Source: JANLUX01 sp031363705 (lineage in GTDB: Bacteria > Bacteroidota > Bacteroidia > AKYH767-A > OLB10). Taken from it: a stretch of 6,933 nucleotides of DNA. Positions 1 to 6,586 of this stretch are shown one piece after another. Each line of letters starts with the position of its first letter. Within the stretch, counting starts at the first letter, position 1. Location: NCBI GenBank assembly GCA_031363705.1, contig JANLUX010000197.1, positions 1 to 6,933 on the forward strand. The letters are read 5' to 3'. The notes under the pieces are model-generated. The model saw nothing but the letters and a program-made list of their open reading frames with translations, ran no database searches and was not told the DNA's origin. The position numbers were made by a program, and so were the translations under genes.

Positions 1-1
1 C

Positions 2-1792
2 TTTGGAGCAGGCACCACCGTTTACCAGGGTGATAACCGGTACAGCTTAAAGGATATAACTTTTTTTCAAAACCGGATTGAGATTAAAAAGAACAATAAA
101 TATTTTCTTCGCTTTTATGCAACCAACGAAGATGCAGGAAAATCGTACGATGCTTTTTTCACTGCATTGTTATTGCAACGTGCTGTAAAAAATGATGTGG
201 ACTGGAACCAGGACTATCGCAACTACTGGGCAACATCCACCGTATCTCAAACTCCTACTTCAATTGCTTACCAGATGAGTCATTATCCGGGATTTCCACA
301 GGCGCCTGTTCCTTCCACACCTGAATCATATATTGCTTACATTAATTCCATCAACCCCTTCCTGATACAACATTATTACGACTCGTTATTAAAGTATCAT
401 GCTTTAGCCAGATTGTATGCTGATGGTTATGGAGGAATAAGTATCTATGACAATAGCCCCTTTCTGACACCTGGCACCAATCGTTTCGACACTGCCTTTG
501 CCGGAATTACATCAAGAGAAACATTTGCACAGGGCGGATCAAAATTTTATGACAAATCAGCTTTATATCATGCACATGGAGAATACAAGTTTACACCCAA
601 ATGGGTGGATATAACAGTGGGTGCAAATTTCCGAGCGTACCGGCCTAACTCCAACGGAACTATTTTTAGTGATACTGCCGGTTATGCTATTAAAAACAAT
701 GAATGGGGCGCATACGCTGGATTAGAAAAAAGAATTTTAACAGATAAATTAAAACTGAATGCTACAACACGTGTAGATAAGAATGACAACTTTGATTATC
801 TGTTGTCGCCAGCTTTTTCAGCGGTTTACACCTTAAATAAAAACCATACATGGAGAGCAGGTTTTTCTTCAGCCATCCGCAATCCGACATTATCTGACCA
901 GTATTTATATTACCAGGTAGGAAGAGCAATATTGGTAGGAAACCTCACCGGTTTTGATTCATTGGTTACTATTCCGTCATTATTTTCTTTTTATAATACG
1001 CAGAGCCGCGATTCACTTGTTTACTTTAATGTGCGACCAGTGGTTCCTGAAAAGGTAAAGACTATTGAAGTGGGATACAGAACCACTTTATTTAATCATA
1101 TTTATATGGATGCCGGATATTATTACAGTATTTATAAGGATTTTATCGGATATGAAATAGGAGCTGATATTGATTATATAATATCGGCAAACAGTGCCTC
1201 AGTTAATAATATTTACCGTGTTGCAACCAATTCACTTGACAAAGTAACTACCCAGGGATTTTCAGTAGCGATGAATTATTATTTTTCAAACTTCTATACT
1301 TTAAGTGGTAATTACTCATGGAATGAACTTAACCGCAAGGGTTCGGATGATCCGTTAATTCCGGCTTACAATACACCAAAAAACAAATTCAACATCGGGT
1401 TAAGCGCGCGCGATATGCAAACCAAATTTACTTTGTTAAACCGCATCTGGAAAAAATTACCCGGCATACCTATTCATAACTGGGGCTTTAATATTAATTA
1501 CAAATGGGTGCAGGGATTTCTGTTTGAAGGATCGCCACAATTTACCGGTGAGATAAAAAATTATGATTTGCTGGATGTGCAGATTAATAAACGCATCCCT
1601 AAACTGAAAACCACTGTGAAATTAGGTGCTGCAAATTTATTAAGCCTGAGAGCTGTTGCAGCTCACATAGTAAAAAACAACGAATACAAATCAGGTGAAG
1701 CTAATATCTGGAACAATAAACATTATGAAGTATTTGGCGGACCTCAGGTTGGACGTTTAGCTTATGTACAAATACTGGTGGAACTGAATTAA
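2..1792 (+). CDS. TonB-dependent outer-membrane receptor, C-terminal part (5' truncated by window)
   Basis: The reading frame is open from base 2, so the gene begins before the window. The 596 visible residues are mainly the transmembrane beta-barrel, and the signal peptide, any carboxypeptidase-like N-terminal domain and most or all of the plug lie outside. Residues 8-19 (YQGDNRYSLKDI) and 42-50 (NEDAGKSYD) match what I remember of a common Bacteroidota receptor family. They are followed by alternating aromatic/polar strands, a barrel segment with TRVDKNDNFDYLLSP (about 256-270) and SSAIRNPTLSDQYL (about 289-302), and a C-terminus consistent with a last strand (LAYVQILVELN). Such receptors import siderophores, cobalamin, glycans or peptides using TonB energy. 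The substrate cannot be told from this part. An internal TTG at 167 is not a plausible start, because family-like sequence continues upstream of it. The next gene follows after 93 bp on the same strand, so co-transcription is possible but not shown. Confidence 0.88.
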   Translation, partial: FGAGTTVYQGDNRYSLKDITFFQNRIEIKKNNKYFLRFYATNEDAGKSYDAFFTALLLQRAVKNDVDWNQDYRNYWATSTVSQTPTSIAYQMSHYPGFPQAPVPSTPESYIAYINSINPFLIQHYYDSLLKYHALARLYADGYGGISIYDNSPFLTPGTNRFDTAFAGITSRETFAQGGSKFYDKSALYHAHGEYKFTPKWVDITVGANFRAYRPNSNGTIFSDTAGYAIKNNEWGAYAGLEKRILTDKLKLNATTRVDKNDNFDYLLSPAFSAVYTLNKNHTWRAGFSSAIRNPTLSDQYLYYQVGRAILVGNLTGFDSLVTIPSLFSFYNTQSRDSLVYFNVRPVVPEKVKTIEVGYRTTLFNHIYMDAGYYYSIYKDFIGYEIGADIDYIISANSASVNNIYRVATNSLDKVTTQGFSVAMNYYFSNFYTLSGNYSWNELNRKGSDDPLIPAYNTPKNKFNIGLSARDMQTKFTLLNRIWKKLPGIPIHNWGFNINYKWVQGFLFEGSPQFTGEIKNYDLLDVQINKRIPKLKTTVKLGAANLLSLRAVAAHIVKNNEYKSGEANIWNNKHYEVFGGPQVGRLAYVQILVELN

Positions 1793-1885
1793 CAATGAAG
1801 TCATCATAAAATAAGTAAAACAAAATCTTTGAATAATATTCCTATTCTGTATTTATCTAAATTTACCGCAACTAAAATCAAAGCA

Positions 1886-3430
1886 ATGAAAAAAAAATTA
1901 CTTAGTATTATCTTTATCAGTGCATGTGTTTTTACAAACACAGCATTGAATGCCCAACGCTACCTGTCTTATGTTTTTCCATCAGCCAATGTAGCTTCCA
2001 ATATTATTTATGCAAATAATTATCAGTTTTTGCTGGGACCGGGCTCTCCTGTGGCAACAGATTTAAAAATGGATGTGTATGAACCAGGCGGTATTGCTGA
2101 TACATCTACAGCCAGACCATTAATTATTTATCTGCCGACAGGAAGTTTTTTACCTGCAATTGTTAATGGCACACCTACTGGTTCGAGGCGAGACAGCTCA
2201 GTGCTGGAGATGTGTACAAGATTTGCAAAAAGAGGTTTTGTATCAGCAGCAGTTACTTACCGCCTTGGATGGGATCCGCAATCAACTGATCAGGATATAC
2301 GCACAGGAAGTTTATTGATTGCTGTTTACCGTGCAATACAAGATGTGAAATCATGTATAAGGTTTTTCAGAATGGATGCAGCAGTGCATGGAAATGTTTA
2401 TAAAGTGGATACCAATAATATTATTCTGGTGGGACAAGGATCAGGCGGTTATGTGGCGCTTGCCTGTGCAACACTGGATAAAACAAGTGAAATAAGTCTT
2501 CCTAAATTTCTTGCACAAAGCACTAATTTTTCATGGGGATTTGTGGCAGGCACACCGTATGTAAACCAAGCTGCTATGGGTGACTTTGAAGGGTTCGGTG
2601 GATTTTCAAATGTTAACAATTCAAACAATAGTCCGGGTTATAGTTCAGAGGCGCATTTTATTTGTAATATAGGCGGTGCGCTGGGTGATAGTTCGTGGTT
2701 GGAGCCAGGTGATGCACCAATGGTTGGTTTCCATGTTAAGGTGGATCCTTTTGCGCCTTATGGCAACGGACCTGTGATAGTGCCTACTACCGGAGATTTT
2801 GTGGTGGATGTGAGCGGTGACAGTATGTTTATTACTCAGGCAAATGCTTATGGAAACAATGCATGTATCCCGCAGAATTTCACAGATGTTTATACCACCC
2901 ATGCCAATTCAGTAAATGGAGGACAAGAGGGATTGTATCCGTTTTATACACCTTCGCCACAAGCAGGACCGTGGGAGTGGTATGATTCTACATCCACTGT
3001 TGCTGCGGCTCAGGCATTAGGTTATTCTCAACCATACGGAACAGCAGTTTATCAAAATGCTTTACTTACCAATCCAAATATGAGTAAGGCAAAAGCGCTG
3101 GCATACATTGATACTATCCAGAATTATTTTGTACCACGTGTGAGCCGTTGCGGAGGTTTTGTGGGCATTGAAGAAAACAATAATCCGGCAATTGCAATGC
3201 AGGTAACTCCCAATCCTGTTAAAGATAATTTTATGGTTTCCATCAGTGATGCTGCACAATCTATTAAAAGCGTTGAATTAATGAATGTGATAGGTGACCG
3301 CGTTTATTCAATGGAAGGATTAAATGCGCAAAGTGTTAGAATCAATCGCGGTAAGCTGGAAGCAGGCGTTTATCTTGTAAGGATTAAAACGGATAAGGGT
3401 AATGCTACACGAAAAGTAATATTTGAATAA
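1886..3430 (+). CDS. Secreted alpha/beta-hydrolase-fold protein with T9SS type A sorting domain; nucleophile serine apparently missing
   Basis: The protein has 514 residues from ATG 1886, chosen because MKKKLLSIIFI begins a clean signal peptide (about 1-23, ending ALNA-QR). The open frame extends 19 codons upstream to a TTG, which would spoil the signal peptide. Residues about 60-290 look like a carboxylesterase/BD-FAE-type alpha/beta hydrolase: MDVYEP, then a strand with ARPLIIYLPTGSF (about 76-88), RFAKRGFVSAAVTYRLGW, and the elbow strand NIILVGQGSGGYVAL (about 178-192). Aligned with the usual GxSxGG, the serine position is Gly185, and the HGG oxyanion motif is PTG. An Asp in VDPFAPYG (about 288) fits the acid position. 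A T9SS sorting domain occupies about 437-514: TPNPVKDNF, VELMNVIGDRVY, LEAGVYLVRI and a terminal RKVIFE. The protein is therefore expected to cross the outer membrane and be released or surface-anchored. Fold and sorting tail are fairly sure; activity is doubtful and substrate unknown. Weak 7/8 matches to the -7 box lie at 1824 and 1858. A strong terminator follows. Confidence 0.86.
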   Translation: MKKKLLSIIFISACVFTNTALNAQRYLSYVFPSANVASNIIYANNYQFLLGPGSPVATDLKMDVYEPGGIADTSTARPLIIYLPTGSFLPAIVNGTPTGSRRDSSVLEMCTRFAKRGFVSAAVTYRLGWDPQSTDQDIRTGSLLIAVYRAIQDVKSCIRFFRMDAAVHGNVYKVDTNNIILVGQGSGGYVALACATLDKTSEISLPKFLAQSTNFSWGFVAGTPYVNQAAMGDFEGFGGFSNVNNSNNSPGYSSEAHFICNIGGALGDSSWLEPGDAPMVGFHVKVDPFAPYGNGPVIVPTTGDFVVDVSGDSMFITQANAYGNNACIPQNFTDVYTTHANSVNGGQEGLYPFYTPSPQAGPWEWYDSTSTVAAAQALGYSQPYGTAVYQNALLTNPNMSKAKALAYIDTIQNYFVPRVSRCGGFVGIEENNNPAIAMQVTPNPVKDNFMVSISDAAQSIKSVELMNVIGDRVYSMEGLNAQSVRINRGKLEAGVYLVRIKTDKGNATRKVIFE

Positions 3431-3452
3431 TACAGTGTAAAATATGTTAAAG

Positions 3453-3484
3453 AGCCGTCACAACAATAATGTGACGGCTTTTTT
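3453..3484 (+). terminator. Intrinsic terminator after the T9SS hydrolase-like gene
   Basis: A perfect 9-bp stem (AGCCGTCAC at 3453-3461 with GTGACGGCT at 3471-3479) encloses a 9-nt AT-rich loop and runs directly into a T-tract (3479-3484). The stem can extend outward through A/T pairs and one G-U. It lies 22 bases after the stop codon at 3430. It ends only 16 bases before the ATG of the next gene, leaving almost no room for a separate promoter between them. Confidence 0.85.
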
Positions 3485-3500
3485 AGTTGATAAAAAGAAA

Positions 3501-4097
3501 ATGCAATATGCTGCCCGGATATTTTCTGTAACAATTGGATGTGTTTTCTTTATTACCGCTGTAAATGCACAGAAACTTACGTATAGAATTTTTCTTAATA
3601 AAGACACCATTGGCATTTTAAATGCCGAGCGGCAATCACATAAAGAAAGCGTAAGTTATATATTGCAAAGTAATATGACAGTGCATAAAATAATTAACGT
3701 GGATGTGGAATATAAAATGGAGAGTGATTACAGCAATGGTAAAATGATGCACTCCACAGCTTATCAAAAAATAAATAAAAGAGTGCAGGTTAATTCAAGC
3801 ACTAATTGGGACGGCACTAAGTATGTTATTCAGACTACTGATCATAAAACAATTCTTAAAAACAAAAACATTAATTATAATATGTGTACCATTTATTATT
3901 ATGAACCTGTGGGGATAACCCAGGTTTATTCTGATGCGTTTGGTAAGTTTTTAAATATAAGACCTGTGGGTACCCACCGTTATGAATTAACATTACCTGA
4001 CGGCAAAAGGAGCTATTATAATTATGCTTCGGGAATCTGTTTCCAGGTGGAGTCAGAGCAAGTGTTTTCAAAAATTATTTTCAGACTGACACGTTAG
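3501..4097 (+). CDS. Secreted protein of unknown function, resembling the DUF6134 type
   Basis: The protein has 198 residues from ATG 3501. The frame is also open from an ATG at 3444, but that start would translate the terminator hairpin and put 19 residues before the signal peptide, so I prefer 3501, which is preceded by an A-rich stretch. Residues 1-23 (MQYAARIF...TAVNA, then QK) form a signal peptide. The mature part, KLTYRIFLNKDTIGILNAER..., has alternating strands: an N-terminal 'nnnIGxL' strand, a 'VEYKMESDYSNGKMMHS' strand pair, 'NWDGTKYVIQ', and a C-terminal 'RYELTLPDGKRSYYNYASGICFQVE'. From memory this resembles Bacteroidota DUF6134 proteins, a mostly-beta periplasmic family without known function. 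No catalytic motif is visible. The gene ends one base before the next start, so the two are almost certainly co-transcribed and may act together at the envelope. Confidence 0.75.
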   Translation: MQYAARIFSVTIGCVFFITAVNAQKLTYRIFLNKDTIGILNAERQSHKESVSYILQSNMTVHKIINVDVEYKMESDYSNGKMMHSTAYQKINKRVQVNSSTNWDGTKYVIQTTDHKTILKNKNINYNMCTIYYYEPVGITQVYSDAFGKFLNIRPVGTHRYELTLPDGKRSYYNYASGICFQVESEQVFSKIIFRLTR

Positions 4098-4098
4098 G

Positions 4099-4884
4099 AT
4101 GGGTTTACGATTTACAGTTTACGGTTTACTAACTAATAAAGTAATAAGAAAATTTTCCGTTGTATTTTGTTTTTGCCTCACCTCTACTCCATCTATTTTA
4201 TTTGCTCAGGCAAAAACCACTTCGTTTGGATTTGTAGTGAAACCAATATTTCCGAGTAGTTTTTTTCGAACGGGACCACAAACGCAAACTGTTGATTCAG
4301 CCAATGTAACCTTCAGACTTGCGCAGATTTCGGGTTTTAGTGCAGGTGCTGTGGTAAGAAAAGGAATTACCACTAACCTGTCAGTAGAAACGGGAATACA
4401 ATATGTAAAGCGTGTTTACAGTCTTAAAATAACAGATACAACATTTACTGAAAGCTCCTATCATAAAATAGTTGGTTATGAAGTGCCATTGCAGGTGCTG
4501 GTGTTTGTGCAGATAAGCCGACAGATATGGATGAATGCTTCTTTAGGGAGCTCGATTGATATTTTTCCTTCGGATATCAATACCCGTTCAAACTATTTTA
4601 AACACTTTGCTGTACGCAAGAGTAATTTTAGTGTTTTCAATGCCGGTTTGATTGCTAATATCGGATGGGAATACCGTACAGAAAAAGATGGGATCATTTA
4701 CCTTGGGAGCAGTTATCACCGTTCGTTTAAAGATATTTATATTTCGAAGGTGGAGTATTATCATAACACTGTGAATCCACCCATTGCTGCTAAAACAGAT
4801 TTTAATTTAAAAGGTGATTATCTTACCCTTGACCTGCGGTATTATTTTCCGGGAGATATGAATAAGAAGAAAAAGAAGAAGTGA
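4099..4884 (+). CDS. Small outer-membrane beta-barrel protein with a lysine-rich C-terminal tail
   Basis: The protein has 261 residues. ATG 4099 is the only canonical start before the signal peptide, which has its basic region at NKVIRK (13-18), its hydrophobic core at about 19-34, and likely cleavage near FAQ/AKTT (37/38). The first 11 codons are a four-copy TTTACNN repeat, so the extended n-region is unusual. The mature part has alternating amphipathic strands typical of a porin-like OMP barrel (OMP_b-brl style): SFGFVVKPIF, GFSAGAVVRKG, LSVETGIQYVKRVY, YEVPLQVLVFVQ, FNAGLIANIGWEY and a last strand YLTLDLRYYF. In most barrels of this kind the protein ends at or near this aromatic strand, but here PGDMN and six lysines follow. 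The gap to the upstream DUF6134-like gene is one base, indicating translational coupling. The class is fairly sure; the function is unknown. Confidence 0.78.
   Translation: MGLRFTVYGLLTNKVIRKFSVVFCFCLTSTPSILFAQAKTTSFGFVVKPIFPSSFFRTGPQTQTVDSANVTFRLAQISGFSAGAVVRKGITTNLSVETGIQYVKRVYSLKITDTTFTESSYHKIVGYEVPLQVLVFVQISRQIWMNASLGSSIDIFPSDINTRSNYFKHFAVRKSNFSVFNAGLIANIGWEYRTEKDGIIYLGSSYHRSFKDIYISKVEYYHNTVNPPIAAKTDFNLKGDYLTLDLRYYFPGDMNKKKKKK
4104..4131 (+). repeat. Heptanucleotide tandem repeat (TTTACNN x4) inside a gene start
   Basis: Four consecutive heptamers share TTTAC: TTTACGA, TTTACAG, TTTACGG and TTTACTA. They begin two bases after the ATG at 4099-4101 and code for the first residues (GLRFTVYGLL) of the outer-membrane protein. 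Seven is not a multiple of three, so each copy is read in a different frame, and gain or loss of a single copy would shift the frame. Confidence 0.75.
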
Positions 4885-4908
4885 TTTTTATCTGAGAGAT
4901 ATTATCAC

Positions 4909-4936
4909 TTCTAAAAATAAAACGGTCTGAATATTA
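4909..4936. repeat. Direct repeat, outer copy: relic of the 3' end of the DUF2279 gene
   Basis: This 28-bp stretch matches 5020-5047 at 24 of 28 positions, offset 111 bp. The inner copy contains the stop codon and last six codons of the DUF2279 gene (minus strand, FRAFYF-stop). Read the same way, the outer copy would encode FRPFYF followed by TAG. The 83 bp between the copies hold the inverted repeats listed separately. Much of the match is A-rich, but the CTGAAT part and the conserved codon pattern make chance less likely. Confidence 0.55.
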
Positions 4937-4948
4937 TAGTATGTCCGG

Positions 4949-4963
4949 TTGGTGAGACACCAA
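4949..4963. repeat. Small hairpin, part of a composite intergenic repeat
   Basis: TTGGTG (4949-4954) and CACCAA (4958-4963) are perfect 6-bp arms around AGA. From memory, the motif TTGGTGAGACACCAA (reverse TTGGTGTCTCACCAA) recurs between genes in Bacteroidota genomes. Together with the larger palindrome 15 bases further on, it suggests one composite interspersed element covering about 4937-5019. Confidence 0.5.
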
Positions 4964-4977
4964 ACAGGGATAGGTTA

Positions 4978-5010
4978 ACCCCTTCAAGGGTTTAAAACCC
5001 TTGAAGGGGT
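4978..5010. repeat. Perfect 16-bp inverted repeat between convergent genes
   Basis: ACCCCTTCAAGGGTTT (4978-4993) and its exact reverse complement (4995-5010) are separated by one A. Each arm also contains its own palindrome, CCCTT-C-AAGGG. This gives a cruciform- or hairpin-forming element between the ends of a plus-strand and a minus-strand gene. It could stop transcription from both sides, although neither side has a good T-tract. I recall near-identical CCCTTCAAGGG...CCCTTGAAGGG elements as interspersed repeats in Bacteroidota. That recollection is untested here. Confidence 0.8.
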
Positions 5011-5021
5011 GGTGATGTTTT

Positions 5022-5954
5022 CTAAAAATAAAATGCCCTGAATTTTACTTTTCCTTTAGTGTTGTATTCGATAGCAGGTGCCGGAAATTTAATAAACCCA
5101 ATGGTTTGAAATATTGTTCTGAGCAAAGGTGAGCGTAATTTTATTTTGGTGAGATCAATATCAGGTGCGAGATAAAACTGCCGGTAGCGCTGAAAGGACG
5201 GGATGCTGTTTCCATTTACAATCAAGGGATTTTGATTTGCACCTGTCATGCCTTCTGCTCCATAACCAAGGGATATGTTTAACCATTTAGGAAACTGCGA
5301 TGAGGAAGGCAGAAAGGAATAAATATTGGTACTGAGCCAGTAGGTTTGACCGTTATAATCTTTAAAAATATGCTGGCTGTAGTTTTCTCCCAATAATGCA
5401 GGACGGTATTTTGCATATGGGGTATTATGGAATGAGAACTTAAACTGAATGCGTTGTTGTTTCCAGGCTAATTGCTGTGAGAGAAACAGTAGCGATCCGG
5501 CAGTATTAGCGCCAACATCAGACCAAGAGAAACCCCATTGGGAAGAGAAGCCATCCATCACTTCAATAGAGGTTTGATAAATAAAACCCATCCCTGCTCC
5601 TATGCATGCTGATTTGTTTTTATCAGTACCTGTCCATGCTACGAGGTTATTGCTCCAGCGGCTTAAGTAATATGCTGAGCCAATATGTCCGATCTTATCC
5701 ATTTGATTCCACTCTACAGCATCATTAAATGTATGGAAACCGGAGGAAGGATAGCCGCGGTACCAGAGGGCGTATAAACCAGCCATTGAAGCCAAGTAAA
5801 CGGTGCCTGCTCCTATCATGACTATGGAAGCACGGTGCGGATTGTAAATGGTGTCGGGCTGAAGGAAATGTGTTTTATCAAATGATGATTGTGCGTGGGC
5901 AACGGTTGTGAATATTACAATGAAAAATACCGCAATGCTTTTTTTATACATCAT
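5022..5954 (-). CDS. DUF2279 (YfiM-like) membrane/periplasmic protein
   Basis: The protein has 310 residues. Two adjacent ATGs (5954 and 5951) can serve as start, giving MMYKKS or MYKKS. A signal peptide covers about 1-20 (ending AHA, then QSSF). DUF2279-type sequence runs from about 40 to 165: a hydrophobic segment (about 43-62), FNDAVEWNQMDKIGHIGSAYYLSRW (76-100), a second hydrophobic segment (about 117-128), and EVMDGFSSQWGFSWSDVGANTAGSLLFLSQQ (131-161). The DKxxH (86-90), E131, D134, D146 and N150 pattern recalls VanZ-like membrane proteins. Residues 165-310 form a C-terminal extension rich in aromatic/polar strands that ends in FRAFYF, looks like a barrel or envelope domain, and is absent from short YfiM proteins. 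It is convergent with the barrel gene and lies downstream of the receiver gene on the same strand (119-bp gap). Its function is unknown. A copy of its last codons lies beyond the stop. Confidence 0.82.
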   Translation of the reverse strand: MMYKKSIAVFFIVIFTTVAHAQSSFDKTHFLQPDTIYNPHRASIVMIGAGTVYLASMAGLYALWYRGYPSSGFHTFNDAVEWNQMDKIGHIGSAYYLSRWSNNLVAWTGTDKNKSACIGAGMGFIYQTSIEVMDGFSSQWGFSWSDVGANTAGSLLFLSQQLAWKQQRIQFKFSFHNTPYAKYRPALLGENYSQHIFKDYNGQTYWLSTNIYSFLPSSSQFPKWLNISLGYGAEGMTGANQNPLIVNGNSIPSFQRYRQFYLAPDIDLTKIKLRSPLLRTIFQTIGFIKFPAPAIEYNTKGKVKFRAFYF

Positions 5955-5977
5955 GCATTGGATAAGGACTAAATGTG

Positions 5978-5998
5978 AAAAGCTTGAGCGGCTTTTTT
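5978..5998. terminator. Possible weak hairpin terminator
   Basis: AAAAGC (5978-5983) and GCTTTT (5991-5996) form a 6-bp stem around TTGAGCG, with T-runs available on either strand. On the minus strand it would lie between the receiver gene's stop and the DUF2279 start, and so could end the receiver transcript. The stem is short and mostly A/T, so support is weak. Confidence 0.3.
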
Positions 5999-6016
5999 AA
6001 AATGTATTATGATTTG

Positions 6017-6024
6017 CAAATTAA
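6017..6024 (-). promoter_or_regulatory. Possible -7 box for the DUF2279 gene
   Basis: The minus strand reads TTAATTTG, 7 of 8 matches to the Bacteroidota TAnnTTTG consensus. A TTG lies about 20 bases upstream as a candidate -33 element. It would give a leader of roughly 60 nt before the start at 5954. A match this loose is expected often in AT-rich DNA. Confidence 0.3.
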
Positions 6025-6073
6025 ACCGGATGTTAATGCAATGGCAAGTTTAGATTAATAAAACGGAAGTTGA

Positions 6074-6586
6074 TTAAGAAAAAACAAATTTTTCTTTATT
6101 GGCCAGTGGAGTATATTGGTCCCAGTCAACATTAAAAAGTTTTTGCAATACCGATTGAATGCCTTTGAAGGAACGTGGTTTCCGAACGTACACGTTGGCT
6201 CCATTATAATATGTTCTGTCAATATCCTCAGTATGACCGGAGGTAGAATAAATAATAATTGGAATATGTTTTAAGTTGTTACGCTTTCTTATTTCTTTCA
6301 AGCACTCAGTGCCGCTTTTGCAGGGCATATTGAGGTCTAAAAATATGAGATCAGGAATTCTTGCATCGGGTTTTTCGAGCATTTTAATGAGACGCTCTCC
6401 GTCTTCAACAGTTTGCACTTTAACGTGGGGCATTACTTCATTCATTGCTTCTTTAAAAAGATCCCGATCATCTTCATCATCATCTGCCAGCATCACAAAA
6501 ACCTCTTTGTCTTTTGTTAAAACAGATAATGTAAATAAGATGTTTTTCCAGCTTTGGGCATTGGTTTTAATTTCTTTGTAAAGCAT
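6074..6586 (-). CDS. Stand-alone response-regulator receiver protein
   Basis: The protein has 170 residues from ATG 6586 and is a CheY-like receiver with no output domain. The first strand and acidic pocket are VMLADDDEDD (31-40, with D35/D36). The phospho-acceptor is D84 in LIFLDLNMP, the switch residue is S114 in IIIYSTSG, and the lysine is K136 in YVRKP. The spacings D84-S114 (30) and S114-K136 (22) equal those of CheY, so the site should be functional. The tail after about 150 is short (WDQYTPLANKEKFVFS). The first 30 residues are an extension not seen in the divergent paralogue, whose first strand starts near its Met. GTG (codon 31) or ATG 6493 (codon 32) would remove it but clip the strand. 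The kinase partner is not in the window. Such proteins usually act by protein-protein contact or in a phosphorelay. Confidence 0.88.
   Translation of the reverse strand: MLYKEIKTNAQSWKNILFTLSVLTKDKEVFVMLADDDEDDRDLFKEAMNEVMPHVKVQTVEDGERLIKMLEKPDARIPDLIFLDLNMPCKSGTECLKEIRKRNNLKHIPIIIYSTSGHTEDIDRTYYNGANVYVRKPRSFKGIQSVLQKLFNVDWDQYTPLANKEKFVFS

Noticed and set aside
167..169. TTG as start of the first gene
   Set aside because: The frame is open to base 2 and the upstream residues look like receptor sequence, so the gene is truncated by the window rather than starting here.
1824..1865. Promoter boxes before the hydrolase-like gene (AATCTTTG at 1824, TAAATTTA at 1858)
   Set aside because: Each differs from TAnnTTTG by one base and neither has a well-spaced -33 element, so they are not listed as features.
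2645..2902. 85-codon open frame on the minus strand
   Set aside because: It lies wholly inside the hydrolase-like gene, which has a signal peptide, fold motifs and a sorting tail. The minus-strand product has no recognisable pattern.
3062..3259. 65-codon open frame on the minus strand
   Set aside because: It is a shadow of the region leading into the T9SS sorting domain on the plus strand. The product shows no motif.
3871..4071. 66-codon open frame on the minus strand
   Set aside because: It is antisense to the DUF6134-like gene, with no signal, domain or promoter.
4881..4908. Imperfect hairpin at the stop codon of the barrel gene, as a terminator
   Set aside because: The stem has several T-T mismatches and a bulge, and A-rich rather than T-rich sequence follows, so it is not convincing.
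4104..5047. CRISPR-like array
   Set aside because: The heptamers have no spacers, and the palindromic element occurs once here. No cas genes or regularly spaced repeats are present.
6276..6581. 101-codon open frame on the plus strand
   Set aside because: It is antisense to the receiver domain. The serine-rich stretch (SRSSSSSSAS) is just the complement of the Asp/Glu codon run.
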